A stretch of DNA of 64,000 nucleotides from Ypsolopha sequella (taxonomy: Eukaryota; Arthropoda; Insecta; Lepidoptera; Ypsolophidae), in assembly GCA_934047225.1 (NCBI GenBank), contig OW204012.1:14198001-14262000 (forward strand). Direction: 5' to 3'. Position numbers and translations under genes: made by a program. Below the pieces are notes generated by a model. It did no database searches. It saw nothing but the letters and a program-made list of their open reading frames with translations, and was not told the origin of the DNA. Below, in pieces: positions 46,071 through 57,870 of this stretch (the first letter of the stretch is position 1; every line of letters starts with the position of its first letter).

Positions 46071-49000
46071 GTAAGTATCTTTTTTGTTTATTTACTTACG
46101 AGTTTAAGCCGTGCTCTAGGCTTTTCATGTGAATCCTTTCTGATTTTTCTTCGTATTTTCCCTGAGCTGACGATTGCATAATCGTTGGTTTTTAGGTTAT
46201 GTTATTGTTGATTACGGACTTAAAAATCCAAAATATTATGGATTCTGTTAACTTATTGTTACTTGAGCTATACCTACAATAAAACTAAATAAACTATACA
46301 TATAATTCGCAAAACAACCCTGACAAGAAAATTATTAAGAAATATTGAGATGGCCCTAAGTAGCTCAAGCTTAAATGTATACTTAGTACTTGTTTATATT
46401 TTTGCTGGAATCCTTATACGTATAATAACTCACCTAAAAACAAATCTTAAGCTTAATTGGGCCAGTAGTTTCTAAGAAACATCCGATTTTTGACATAAAA
46501 GCTTACATTTTTCTTTTTAGGAGTTCATGCTCTGTCGTGTGGAAGAGAATGATCCTCGTAAATGCATCAACGAAGGCAAGGCGGTGACAGCCTGCACTCT
46601 AGAATTCTTCCGTAAGGTGAAACAGACTTGCCTTGCTGAGTTCAACCAGTACGCTAACTGTGTTGACAAGAGCTCTGGCAACTTCTCTTTTGCGCAGTAA
46701 GTTGTTACTGTACCATTTTTAACGGGGAGTGGGTCGATTTTTTAAATTTGTGGATATATTAATAATTTGCAATATTCCGCTAAACACTCTTACCATGCTA
46801 TTCAAAATGCAGACTCAAGCACCGCCCGCCCTCCCGCATAAAACATGCACAAGCAAAGCAAGCAGTACGAGCACAAAATAAAGCAATCTTAAATAACAAG
46901 CAAGAAAACTTATCGACACGTGTTTCGCCTCTAAACGAGGCATCCTCGGGATGTGTAGTCCGCCCGACCGCTCGACAGCAAATGACGAGCTGCCGCCTGC
47001 CGACACATCCCGAGGATGCCTCGTTTAGAGGCGAACGGTCGATAAGTTTTCTTGCTTGTTATTTAAGATTGCTTTATTTTGTGCTCGTACTGCTTGCTTT
47101 GCTTGTGCATGTTTTATGCGGGAGGGCGGGCGATGCTTGAGTCTGCATTTTGAATAGCATGGTAAGAGTGTTTAGCGGAATATTGCAAATTATTAATATA
47201 TCCACAAATTTATGATGGACTTCCGCAAAGTAACGCCTTTTTCAATAAATTTTATTGGGTCGTTTTTGTTAAACTTGTACATTGTGACCTGTACAACCTG
47301 TACATACTTAATTTAAACTGTTTATCTTTTAAATTTCAAAAGTTAATTTTTGTATGTAATGCACCAATATTAGAACTTGTCCAAAATATGAAATTTCAAA
47401 ATTTTTTAAATTCTAATTCACAGAAACCAATGGAAACATTGCGATAGCAACATACACAATAAGTAATAAGGTTTTGTTTAATAACTATTGAGTGAATTTT
47501 GAATTCAAGTGTTCTGTTTCGATTGATTAGAAAAAGGCGGATATTTCACAATCCGGTTGCGATACCGCTCTTAGATTGTTTATACAAACATATGAAAAGT
47601 TAACAACCTTGTTTGAATAAACTAATAATTTTATACTGTTATATGATTCTTATGATATTTTTGCTTGAAGCCATATTTCAATTCTCATGTTTTATGAACT
47701 CTGATTTATTGAAATAATAATCCTCTCATGTATTTTATTAATTTAGACTCCAGTTATTCTTCAAGCACATAAATATATTTTTCAATGCAAGTGCTCGTAA
47801 AGGCCCACTTTTTGTGCATCAAAACCAAACAGAAACTCGATTATTTTGCCCTAGGGCTTCATTATTTATTTATTTATTTACAATGGTTGGCTTACCTGCA
47901 GCCTGTCCTGTGTACCATAAATGTTATACTTTTGTTTCCACTGTTTAACGGCACTGGATACAGTCCTTTTGAGCCAATCATAATTTAAAGTTCACAAGAT
48001 TATATTTGTTTTATTTCCTAACACTATGCATTGAAAAACGTAGTATGATACACGGGCGTAAGAGCAATAAATTACTCGGTTACGTTTAAAACACTTGCTA
48101 GGCTCGTGTTTTAAATCGTCCTCGTAATTTATTCCTTTTCGCCCTTATAGCATAAACAACTATTTCTTTTCAATTACAAATCTAAGTACACCAATGATTT
48201 TGTTGAGTAGTTGCACCAAGAACCATTTTTCAGTTGCCGCACCACTCAGGGAGTGCTGGATAAGTGCATGCTGGACAAACTGCAAATACCACGCCCTGAC
48301 TTCGGGTACTTCACTGAGGTTCGAGTTCACGACTCTAAGAGGTGAGTTGGCTCATGGGATGGTGAATTATATGTATATCTGGCATGCATATCTTCACGTC
48401 ATATATCCGTGAAGGGTTGTTCAAGTTTTTTCCGAGTGTGGACTGTCACAAGGACATCCTCTTCATCTCGCGATTCACGACCCAACGTGATAATCCAGGA
48501 GAGGGCTAGGGGGGCCCCTCAAAATATATTCAAGATTCAAGATACTTTATTTGTTGAACCAAGGGTATTGAAGGTACAATATTAATTAGTCTCCTCTCAG
48601 TCCTACCCTGCAGGGTGTACTAATATACAAACATACAACATCAAAATAAATAGTAAATAAAGTAAAGAAAACAAAGAAATATAATCAGACGTCCCACATG
48701 CAACTTTAACCTGTAGACATAGTCATTGATGATAAACAAATTACTTAAATATCATAAACATTAAAAAAGAAAACAAAATCAAAAATGAAACAAAAACAAG
48801 CACGCAGTACACTAAACAAACAACGTTACCTATCTATCTATCATTTCATATTTTCTTTTCATAACAAATCAATAAGTCGAGTCAGGTTGCGTTCAAAAAC
48901 CCAAACTAAATAAAATTAAAATAAAATAGTGTGTATTACCGACTTCGTCAGAGATAATTTTGGAGATACCTACACGTAAAAATATCAATAACATATAGGT

Positions 49001-51492
49001 AATTAGAAATTTCAATACATGTTATACTACTTTACTTAATATAACAATTTCCTACTTATGTTGTACTACAGGCTTAAATTTACTTACCTATACGCATTAC
49101 CTCTCCTATGTGTAAACACAGATCTGTGATTCCCTCTGAGACTCATGCGAGTATGTGTTAACACAGATCTGTGCAAAAAATATATGGCCCATAAAATTTT
49201 TTAGAGTAAAGAATGATATACAAAAAGACTGAACGAACCATAAACATTCGATCAATCGACCGTTATTCGCGTCATATTCTAGTTTGAAATTCATTCTTCA
49301 GCTTTGTGAGTGATCACGCAATATTGAAAGTGTATTTATTCAATCTTTTTCTTTCTGTAATTATACTTTCTTGATAAAAACAGTTAGTTTATATGCTAAT
49401 TCACATTGGATTATAATCAAACTCAAATAAAATAGCCAAATTATGATCAAAATATAATTTCCTACACTAGGTACAAATTCAGTGAAGTGATTTATTCAAC
49501 CGTCTGTACAATACACCTGCGGTACTAAAGTATGCTTTAGTCTGCTCTACATTATTAATTAGTTATCTGGCAAACAAAAACAATTGCTAAGTACATAGTC
49601 TCCTATACAAATATATTGTTATTTTCAACAATTAGTCTAAACTTTCGCGCGCGCTCAACCGCGCCGCACCTGTACACAGATAAGGTGCGGCGAAAGCATA
49701 CCTTCCCACACGGAGCGGGCGCCTTTGCGATCCCTTGTCCACATACCAAAGGTACACTCGGCGTCACTACTGTCTTATACACATCACTACTACTCCAGGC
49801 GGAGGTAGGCATAAGGCATGTATTTATATATGTAACCTATTAGCATGTAGTATATAGGATGGGATTTGGTCGGCCGCCTGGATTCGTGCTGGGGGCTCGG
49901 TTGGTGATCATTGAACCTTGTTCCTGGTCCCTGACCGGGTCTCCGGTATGGGTTCGGGCGGTTGATTGGATTCCACCTTGTATAATATATATTTTACCTA
50001 TAATTTTAATCGTATATATATTGCTACATAAATTAAATAAATATTTAATCTAGTTCATGTACATATTGTACATTTATTATTTTATTACATATATTTTTTT
50101 ATAAGATTAAATTTTGACTTGTGAAACGTGTATTTTATATACCTACTTTGCAAAATAAACTATTTGAATTTGAATTTGGCTTAAATTTACTTACATACCT
50201 CTATATGCATGCATGCATGCCCTAAAAGCGTGTATTTGTGCCCGAAATTTCGCGATAAAGCTCATCTCCTATTAGTGGTAGATCCAGAAACATATTTCGG
50301 GGAGCTGAGGGCTTCATCGAGCTTTTACAGGAACTCATAGTAAGTACAATTCCTTGTACTACACTACTATCGGCGTCAAAAAAAATCGCACCTTTTGAAA
50401 AATTTACTTCAAACAACTTTCATTAATATTTGAAACCAATGAGGGAACTATTGAGTATCAATTGAAAGGGCATTTAACGTCCTTAAAATAAACAGTCGTT
50501 TCATTTCATTAACAAAACAAATCTCTCGAGTATGTGGTGTTGAAAGAAGTATTGCTCAAATATTTTGTCCTTTAAAGTAAATTTTTCACGAGCTGCGATT
50601 ATTTTGACGCCTTGTGTAGTACATTTACTATGATTTCCTGTAAAAGCTCGATGAAGCCCTCAGCTCCCCAAAATATGTTTCTGGATCTACCACAAATAGG
50701 GGATGAGCGATGAGCGTTATCGCGAAACTTTGGGCACAAATACACGCTTTTAGGACGTGCAGGTTTATCTCGCAGGTTTTTTCCTTCATCATCAGCAAAT
50801 ATACAAATACTAAGTACATATAAACAAACCATAGAAGGTGCATTTACGCGTTCTTGAGAGCTACCACAAGGGGGATACTGTGGACAAATATATATTCATG
50901 CTTTTTGTACTGGTCCAAACTATAATAAATAAATAAATTAAAAACAATAGCTTTTATTACAGAGATTGCCGAAGATTTACAATATATGTTATACAATAAA
51001 GCCGATTCTGAAGGCTTCAATTTTAGTTTTAGTGCTGTCAAAACTTAAAATTTTCCAAAGTGATTTAACTTCTAACCCTAACTTTTAAGGACTATTTAGC
51101 AATGAAGAAAATTTAGTTTGACAGCACTAAAACTAAAATTAAAGCCTTCAGAATCGGCTATAATATACTTATAAGCTATTTAGATCTAAGTTTCTTGATA
51201 TATCTCGGGTCAAAGTCCAAACTTTAGAGTTGCATTAATAAAATATGTTTCTTTTAAATATCTTCTCCAATTGCATTTATTTTTGTTGTCGATCATTTGG
51301 TCTTTTCAGCTTTACCTTGAAAGAGGGAGACAGAGAGTACCAGCCTCCATTCGTCTAATTGTACTGTGTTTCAGGCCAAAGCCTCTACCTGAGCCGAAGA
51401 CGGTCTACGAAGATGCCACCCCGGGGCTGCCGGACGATTACGAACGGAAACCAGCTCGCATGGGCTCCAGGTTCTACTGGATGACCGAATAA
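45942..51492 (+). CDS. NDUFA8: NADH dehydrogenase 1 alpha subcomplex subunit 8 (complex I), complete, four exons
   Basis: An accessory subunit of mitochondrial complex I, imported to the intermembrane side by the Mia40 disulphide relay. Exons 45942-46070, 46521-46696, 48234-48341 and 51375-51492 join in phase to 176 residues, close to the usual 172. Four exact Cys-x9-Cys motifs are visible: 38/48 (CEQANNEFMLC), 58/68 (CINEGKAVTAC), 80/90 (CLAEFNQYANC) and 103/113 (CRTTQGVLDKC). This quadruple arrangement is characteristic of NDUFA8. The C-terminus ends KPARMGSRFYWMTE. Intron 2 carries a long near-perfect inverted repeat; intron 3 carries a LINE copy and a palindromic element. AATAAA overlaps the stop codon (51490-51495). 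Confidence 0.95.
46521..46696 (+). CDS. NDUFA8: NDUFA8 exon 2
   Basis: Acceptor ctttttag, donor gtaagt, ends in phase 2. It encodes EFMLCRVEENDPRKCINEG through VDKSSGNFSFA and holds six of the eight conserved-motif cysteines. Confidence 0.95.
46743..47212. repeat. Near-perfect inverted repeat in NDUFA8 intron 2 (arms 214 and 210 bp)
   Basis: Arms 46743-46956 and 47003-47212 face each other across 46 bp. They differ at one base (caccg / catcg in sense) and by a few bases near the inner CACGTGTTTCGCC. The shared sequence includes TTCGCCTCTAAACGAGGC and ATCCTCGGGATGTGT, a dispersed lepidopteran-type motif. Confidence 0.88.
47400..47570. repeat. Dispersed repeat module (CAGAAACCAATGGAAAC), third copy
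   Basis: It matches 17535-17640 and 21330-21550 (CAATCCGG, TATTGAGTGAATTTTGAA and CGATAGCAACATACACAA modules). Confidence 0.55.
47770..48170 (-). repeat. Dispersed repeat R, reverse copy
   Basis: It is complementary to 33120-33545, including AAGTGCTCGTAAAGGCCCAC and TCGTGTTTTAAATCGTCCTC. Confidence 0.65.
48234..48341 (+). CDS. NDUFA8: NDUFA8 exon 3
   Basis: Acceptor ccatttttcag, donor gtgagt. It encodes CRTTQGVLDKCMLDKLQIPR through RVHDSK, with the fourth Cys-x9-Cys. Confidence 0.94.
48342..49794. other. NDUFA8 intron 3, left part
   Basis: Fragments of dispersed repeats, two ACACAGATCTGTG boxes (49118 and 49159) and a GC-rich tract with AAGGTGCGGCG near 49682. No coding signal. Confidence 0.45.
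49795..50178 (+). mobile_element. Non-LTR retrotransposon 3' end, copy 6
   Basis: CCAGGCGGAGGTAGGCAT, GGCCGCCTGGATTCGTGCTG and CTCGGTTGGTGATCATTGAA, with a TTTGAATTTGAATTTGG tail. It is among the longest copies. Confidence 0.75.
50222..50757. mobile_element. Inverted-repeat element in NDUFA8 intron 3
   Basis: The ends CCTAAAAGCGTGTATTTGTG and CACAAATACACGCTTTTAGG. The arms continue for about 165 bp through GATCCAGAAACATAT and AAAGCTCGATGAAGCCCTCA. Confidence 0.78.
50998..51165. mobile_element. Palindromic MITE T, copy A
   Basis: The ends AGCCGATTCTGAAGGCTTC and GCCTTCAGAATCGGCT, with inner TTTTAGTTTTAGTGCTGTCA arms. A second copy is at 61385-61546. Confidence 0.75.
51375..51492 (+). CDS. 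NDUFA8: NDUFA8 exon 4 and stop
   Basis: Acceptor gtgtttcag. It encodes PKPLPEPKTVYEDATPGLP through RMGSRFYWMTE and a TAA. Confidence 0.95.
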
Positions 51493-51670
51493 ACAACCAA
51501 TACAGCTATCGCACCATTCATTGTGAGAGTAGAAACAAAATTGTTTTGTTTACTATAGTGTTAACTGGGGCGCTTGGTTTTTTTTTACCAGTAATACAGT
51601 ATCATGCAAATTATCCCATTTGAAATGTAGACAAATTCTACTTTTGCAACCTATCTCTGCAGTTGTTTAA

Positions 51671-52251
51671 GGGTCGGAGTTCCGAGATTGGGCAAAACAG
51701 GGCTTGATGTTATGGCTCTTTAAGATAGTAAAATATTAATTTCTGAACAAAATAAATACCACTTGTTACCTTACAAGATGAAGTACAGCGGGTCTACCGC
51801 GTAATTCTGATTTGTATCAACTTCAAGCAAATGCATGCGAAATTCAACGCGTGCAAAATAAATAATATCAAAAGAGATGGCATGTTAGGCGGGCGTCGTC
51901 GCACGCACGACAAATTTCAATCTCAAGTTGATGTTGATGAAAATCAGAATTACGCGGTAGACCCGTGGGTTCATTAAAAAAAAACTTGGCACTAATGTAT
52001 AGTAACTTCAGAAAAAAACAGGTTGTTCAAGTTCAGGTTACACCCGTAGCGCCGCAATGGTATTTAAGAGATTTTCTTGAAATTCCTGTTTTTTTTTTCT
52101 GAAGTTACTATGCATTAGTACCGTGATTTTTTTAATGCACGTGCACTTCCTCTTATAAGGTAACAAGTGGTATTTATTTTGTTCAGAAATTTTAATTTTT
52201 ACCGTCTTAAAAAGCCATAACCCCGAACCCTGAATCTTGGGACGCCGACCT
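51671..52251. mobile_element. Palindromic MITE P, copy C, with exact TTAA duplication
   Basis: It begins GGGTCGGAGTTCCGAGATTG and ends GGGACGCCGACCT. TTAA lies at 51667-51670 and 52252-52255. It carries MITE G copy D at GAAGTACAG / GTTCATT. Confidence 0.82.
51789..51965. mobile_element. MITE G, copy D, nested in MITE P
   Basis: CGGGTCTACCGCGTAATTC and GAATTACGCGGTAGACCCG. The uninterrupted sequence of MITE P at 10785-10795 gives the empty site. Confidence 0.85.
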
Positions 52252-52261
52252 TTAAGGGGGC

Positions 52262-52735
52262 TCTAACAAAAACCAGTGAAATCCACGAAATATCGTGCAA
52301 AACAATTTCTCCTGGGCAGCCTCTCTATAAAGAGTATTTTTCATTCAATAAGAACTACTACGAAAGACTTGACCTACATGATTGATTGTACATTATTTTT
52401 TGCTATAGTTTCTTAGAATCAGCACAGAATAATAAAAAAAAAATGTAGGTCAAGTTCTTATTGAATGAAAAATACATTTTACAGAGAGGCTGCCCAGGAG
52501 AAACGGTTTTCCATGATATTTTGTGGATTTCACTGTTTTTGACCATGTAAAGTTGACAACTGGGTATACGATAATAAAAAATTATGACTGCCATATTCAA
52601 ATCATTCCTACCCAAAAAAAAAGAATTCAATTTTTTTTTCTAATTTAAATGTCAGTACTATCCCGCACAAACCTTGTACAATCGAATGGCAGTCATAATT
52701 ATAGTTCATTATCATAGACCCAGTTGCCAACTTCA
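52262..52735. repeat. Two adjacent palindromic segments
   Basis: The first (52290-52540) pairs TTTCTCCTGGGCAGCCTCTC with GAGAGGCTGCCCAGGAGAAA. The second (52551-52735) pairs AATTATGACTGCCAT with ATGGCAGTCATAATT. No genes. Confidence 0.65.
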
Positions 52736-53165
52736 CAAGGGTCTGCTGTCTGTTTTTGGGTAAATCGCAGATTTTTTAAACTGCATTGAAAGAAGTAAGA
52801 CAGAATGGGATGTTTGTCATATTATAGAAATATCTACGATGGGTGGATGCGAGGTTGTAAAGAAAGCAGACGTAAAATAAGAGGTACAAAATAAAATATC
52901 AGCTATTTTATTATCATCATTAGTTTTCTCTTTTTTGATTGGTTTTACTATGATAGTTTTAAGTATATGTAAATGATTTTCTATAAATTTTATTGAATTA
53001 AGCTTCTGATATTTTGATTTGTACATTTTAATTAATGCCTTTATAAATCCTAGAGGCATATAGGATCTATCTATATACTTATTTATAGAAATCAGTATAG
53101 AAAATAAAATTTGTTGAATTATTTTCTTACTTTTATTGAAGAGCTTCAAAACCCCTTTATAAGCC

Positions 53166-53770
53166 ACTAGCTGACCCGGCGAACTTCGTTCCGCCTAACA
53201 GTCTAATAATATCGTGTTAACTTTAGTTAAACTTAATTTAGGATTTCATTAAAGTTAATACAACTTTTTTTTTGCAAATACAGAAATGTTTTATTGCTTG
53301 CCATTGCGAAAGAAGAATGGCAGGGACCCATGTAGTTTCATAGGCTTAGTTAGCGTAGGGTATTGAATATATGCAGAAATAATAGTTCTTGGAATAACTA
53401 AGAAAAAAAGGTAATCGCAGTATATTTTTAAAACTTGGGGTTTAAGTTTATTATTTAATGATATCAGAACGCTAGATAAATAAACACTGTACATTAATAC
53501 GTATAGTGGTAGGTTTCTTTTATATGCGTAGTTTTTTCAACAGATGGCACCACATGCTGTTTGCATTCGTAAAATTAATTAATTTATTTATTGTTATTCG
53601 ATAACTTATCCGATATTTTATTACTTATTCTGCTATTCGGAGCGGAGAAGAATACACCAAAAAAGAAATAACTAACATCTATCCAGCCGATCTTGAGCTA
53701 TAAGTGGTGTAACTAACACGACTTTGTTTTTAACCGACTTCAAAAAGGAGGCGGTTCTCAATTCGACTGT
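53166..53770 (+). repeat. CACTAGCTGACCCGGCGAAC dispersed repeat
   Basis: It opens CACTAGCTGACCCGGCGAAC and closes near CCGATCTTGAGCTATAAGTG. It is followed at 53732 by TTAACCGACTTCAAAAAGGA, the start of a second family with a poly-T run. Confidence 0.55.
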
Positions 53771-54480
53771 ATGTTTTTTTTTTTTTTTTTTTTTTTATTT
53801 TTTTTTTTTGGCGTTGTTACTCCATAACTCCGTCATTTCTGAACCGATTTGAACAATTCTTTTTTTGTTTGAAAAAGTGTACTTCCAGGTAGGTCCCATT
53901 TTAGGTTTGGTCATGATCTGATGAAGGTCTTCAGAGATAGGCAGTGGAACTCCTCAGAAAATGACAGTATACCTCTCGAAATTGAAGTAATCGCTTTGTA
54001 CCTGGGTGCTGATTACAAGGTATTACTTGAAAATCATCATTTTTTCACCTGGCCTTCGATCCTGGCTTCATCACCATATTCACCATAGAACTCCTCAACG
54101 GATCAGAGCACATAACTCGAGATTGCGGCAATCACTGCGTTAGGGTGCTAATTCAAGGGTATTACTTGGAGATTACCAGAATACCCACCTGACCTTCGAT
54201 CCTGGCTTCATCACCATATAACTCCTCAACGGATGACAGCACATAACTTTGGATTGCGGCAATCAGTTTGTGTTATGGTGCTCATTGCAGGGCATTGCTT
54301 GAAAATTGCCAGTGTAACCACCTGACCTTCGATCTTGGCTTCATCACCGTAGAACTCTTTAACGAATGACAGCACATAACTCGAGATTGATAGCAGGAAG
54401 CTACTCAAACATAGCTACTTATACTCACTTGAACTTCGTTTCATATTAAAACCACGTTTGCAAGAACTACCCATATTTCA
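53771..54480 (+). repeat. AACCGACTTCAAAAAGGAGG repeat with three imperfect internal units
   Basis: CACCTGACCTTCGATCCTGG and TTCATCACCATA recur near 54050, 54190 and 54325 at a spacing of about 135-140 bp. Each is followed by AACTC and an AACGGAT-like phrase. Confidence 0.6.
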
Positions 54481-54512
54481 CAATTTAACCCAGCAACACT
54501 AAAAAATGTGAA

Positions 54513-54872
54513 ATAAAATAAACTTTTAACAAAAAAATAGCAACCGACTTCAATAGTAACAGCAGTCATTCACTAAAAAGTTAATAATAATTCTATAAAG
54601 ACCGATGGTACCGAAGCAACACTTTTGCCGACTTCTTTCTTCCTGAAACATTATGTTATCTAGAAGTCGGCGTATTTCCTACGATATAGCAACATAAAAA
54701 CCAATATAAGAACGCCGACTTCTAGATAACATAACGTTTCAGGAAGAAAGAAGTCGGCAAAAGTGTTGCTTCGGTACCATCGGTCTTTATAGAATTATTA
54801 TTAACTTTTTAGTGAATGACTGCTGTTACTATTGAAGTCGGTTGCTATTTTTTTGTTAAAAGTTTATTTTAT
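54513..54872. repeat. Near-perfect inverted repeat, 160-bp arms, 40-bp spacer
   Basis: Arms 54513-54672 and 54713-54872 differ at one base (acatt / acgtt). They contain GCAACCGACTTCAATAGTAA and GCAACACTTTTGCCGACTTC. Confidence 0.9.
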
Positions 54873-54969
54873 ATATATTTAGATTTACAGTTTTACATGC
54901 CTGAACTTGTTGAATATTGTAACGGTGGTCACTTCGAACACCTACCAAAATAAATTAAAGTAAAGTTGC

Positions 54970-55278
54970 TCATAACATTAGAAAGTGGTGGTGACTGGGA
55001 GGCGAGATGAATTGGTTATGTGCTGATATCAGTGCGTCTTGAAGGCCACGATTCCGTCGTGGTTCTCTAGATGGGTAGTTGATACCAGCTGGTGGCATGG
55101 GTTGTACTGTAGGGGAGGTAGGAGGTCCATCTACGGAACATAAAGGTTCCACGTGCTCAGTGTTCACTAGGAGGTAAACTTGTCCCTCGGAACATGGGAG
55201 CTCCGAGAGAGTAGGTACAGCTTGCTGTACGTCGACCATTGTCAACATCAGGCGAAGGCCTGATGCAATGGTGGCCAC
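54970..55278 (-). CDS. Unrecognised 102-codon ORF, possibly retroelement-derived
   Basis: I do not recognise this. The frame (MATIASGLRLMLTMVDVQQA to SPPSHHHFLML) is proline-rich with PAGINYPSREPRRNRG, which recalls the basic, proline-rich tails of some retroelement polyproteins. No catalytic motif, start context or splice support was seen. It may be a fragment or a chance frame. Confidence 0.25.
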   Translation of the reverse strand: MATIASGLRLMLTMVDVQQAVPTLSELPCSEGQVYLLVNTEHVEPLCSVDGPPTSPTVQPMPPAGINYPSREPRRNRGLQDALISAHNQFISPPSHHHFLML

Positions 55279-55279
55279 T

Positions 55280-56740
55280 GTCTTGTATTATAAAATTGTA
55301 ACAAAGATGAAAATGAGAGTTTCGCCTCCTAGTCGCTATAGCTTCTAGTAGACCTACTGTTTATAATATTATGTTGCGTGTAATATTTTTCTACAATTCC
55401 TAAAGGCCGCAACAAAAACAATGCATTTTATTCATTTGAGACATCATGTTTCATAGAGCCATTTACTGCTTAAGACCTACACAATCGATATCTAAATAGA
55501 AATAGTCTAAGTTTATTTTTTTCAAAACAACCGGGTTTACTAAAATATTTACTAAAAAATTTGCTAATAAAATACTACGTACAGAAGAATCACCTTGCAA
55601 AAACATTGAAGTAAATAGCTACTCTCGCTAAGCAGCAATAAAGTACAAACTAGCTCGCACCCGCCCTTCGGCAACTTTTTATAATTGCCTACAGTCAGGT
55701 ACCACACGTGCGTGCAAGCGAGAATGTATGGAATTACTACGCGCTAGAGCTTCTTTTACTGTGACGGTCTCAAGGTCATAAATCACTGTTCACTCGGTAG
55801 GGTTGTTTAAAATGTTGCACGCGTGAAAGAGGTATTTTATAAGGTGTTTATGCAGCCAAATTCATACTGGATGCTTGGTAAATGATCAGTATCACGGATT
55901 GATAACAAGTTTTGTAAATTTCACAAAATAATATGTTGACCTACCTACCATAGTAATTGACTCGGCGTTAGGCTTGCGTTTGTAGGGAACAGGGTTTCTT
56001 AAAATAAGGAAATTATTTTCGAATTTCCCAAAAAAGGTCATCGAACCTTGATACCGACATCTTATAGTATGAAGTTCAGTATAGTTCAGTATGAATTTGG
56101 CTGCATAAATTAATGTCACCATATATTTTAGTTTGTAAAATTATGATGTAATATTTTGTTTCATTACTCATACACTATATACGACAACTGTATTGTATAT
56201 TGATAAATAGACCTGACATGCATCTTGACTGAAAGTAAATTATTTATATATTTATATTTTGAAGACCTAATAAAAGTAGTATCAAGTATGTATGTAAACT
56301 ATCTTTGACTATCCATAGCCAGAACAGAATATGAAAAGTCGAGACGCGTAGGTACAAGTGAGAACGTGTATCACAGAGCGTGAGTATGGGTAACACTCGA
56401 CTGACTCTAGTGCCGACGACGGGTTGCGTCGCGGTAGGTATTTATCGCGGGTCACGTGGTCAAGTGAGACCCCCCTGGCTGAGTACAGGTTTTTTTTTAA
56501 ATGTATGAATGCAGTTTTTCTTGTTATTAAAATCGATGACATGGTTCCTAAGGACAGATCTTCGTATGTCTTATAGTTTCAAACTTTCCTATACTGCCCG
56601 ATTTAAATGAGACCTCTGTATAGTCAAAATGCATATACCAGATTATAATTTTTCGTGTACATATTTCATGAAATACACAGAAAAGAAACACCTGTATTTT
56701 TTTCGCATATCGCCTTAAAAAAACATTCTTCGGTCGGAGT
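55280..56740. other. Intergenic DNA
   Basis: An imperfect inverted pair, TGAATTTGGCTGCATAAA near 56092 and GTTTATGCAGCCAAATTC near 55846, frames about 260 bp. Nothing else was recognised. Confidence 0.4.
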
Positions 56741-56745
56741 GTCGA

Positions 56746-56886
56746 TAAGGGGCTCACAGGGCTAGAGGGACGAACCACTCTCAACAAAGGCAAACGAAAC
56801 AGAGCATCGGCCGGAAAGTTATCCGCCGATCGAACAAACTCGACACTGAAGTCATACGCCGCTAATCGTGCTGCCCAAGGGGGCAT
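56746..56886 (-). pseudogene. Ty3/gypsy retrotransposon RNase H fragment
   Basis: The reverse strand reads PPWAARLAAYDFSVEFVRS then ADNFPADALFRLPL. This is the end of the RNase H domain of Ty3/gypsy-type pol (typically A-x-DALSRLP). The usual Ser before RLP is Phe here, and no reverse transcriptase or integrase flanks it. It is an isolated fragment. Confidence 0.7.
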
Positions 56887-57159
56887 TCCGAGTCTGTCGT
56901 ATTAGCGTTTTCGACCGTAAAAACCTGTTTTCTGTCGAACTCCATACATTTTTAGCTAAATTTTAGAAATCTCGCTTCAACTGTTTCTCCAGAATAGCCC
57001 CCCTAGGTCTAGAAAGAAAAGCGATTGGAACCATTCGAATCGTCTCCGCTCCGTGTTCGTCTTCGACTGGACGTTTAGAATCGTGACCTTCAAAATATTG
57101 GTAGAATGTAAAAACCATGATACCTATATACCATGCTTCAGACTGGTGATCCTCAAGAG

Positions 57160-57870
57160 AGGATATACAAACACAGAGAAGAAAAGAAATTAAAATAAGA
57201 CCAGGCAGTATGGGCTTAAGCCTTTAGTCTTTTCCATGTAGGAAAGAAAACGACAAAAATATACTATTCATCTGATGAATATGTGACACACATTGTGTGT
57301 GATTGACTGGATGAGACCTCAACATAGGACTTGAATTATTACCAAAATATCGTATCAGACGAGGCTTTTGCCTAATATAAGTAATAACAGATACTTATGG
57401 AAAAGAATAAAACACCAAAGAAAAGGCTATCATGGTCTCTTAGATACCTTTGCCTGTCCAAGAATGGGACAAATTGAGGAAAAAAAAAATATCGGTTGGA
57501 AAAAAGGCGCGAAGATGTGATGGCGTCGTTTTTTTGTTTTATTGAAAAAATATTGCATTTTGGGTGTTTTGATCAACAATAGTGATAGAATATTGTGAAT
57601 TAAAATCGCCGTAACCTGTGTAGTGTGTTGTTCAATGGAACAAAAGTGCGGGCTGTGCTTTTTCGTGTGTTTTTTCTAACCCTGTTGTATTTGCGTTATA
57701 AGGCTATCATTATAGCGGAAATGACAGGACAGTGACTTAGACAGGACAGACCTTTCAGATGATCCTTAACAGAAGAGGATAGTGCATATAAACAGATAAC
57801 TATAACGTCAGACATGGCTGTATGGGCTAGATCCCTTTGCCTTTCCACTTAGTGGGAAAACGAAACAAAA
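57160..57870 (+). repeat. Three diverged direct units
   Basis: TATGGGCTTAAGCCTTT (57208), ATGGTCTCTTAGATACCTTT (57430) and TATGGGCTAGATCCCTTT (57810) each precede CTTTTCCA-like and GGGA/AGGAAA sequence. The first and third are also preceded by similar GATCCT...GAGGATA phrases. An old tandem or clustered repeat. Confidence 0.5.

Noticed and set aside
49769..49786. CTGTCTTATACACATC resembles the Tn5 mosaic end used in library adapters
   Set aside because: It lacks two internal bases and the final T, and the sequence runs on into an ordinary repeat; a chance match is more likely than adapter contamination.
54226..54408. Reverse ORF of 60 codons in the 54.0-54.4 kb repeat
   Set aside because: It lies over three imperfect repeat units and has no domain.
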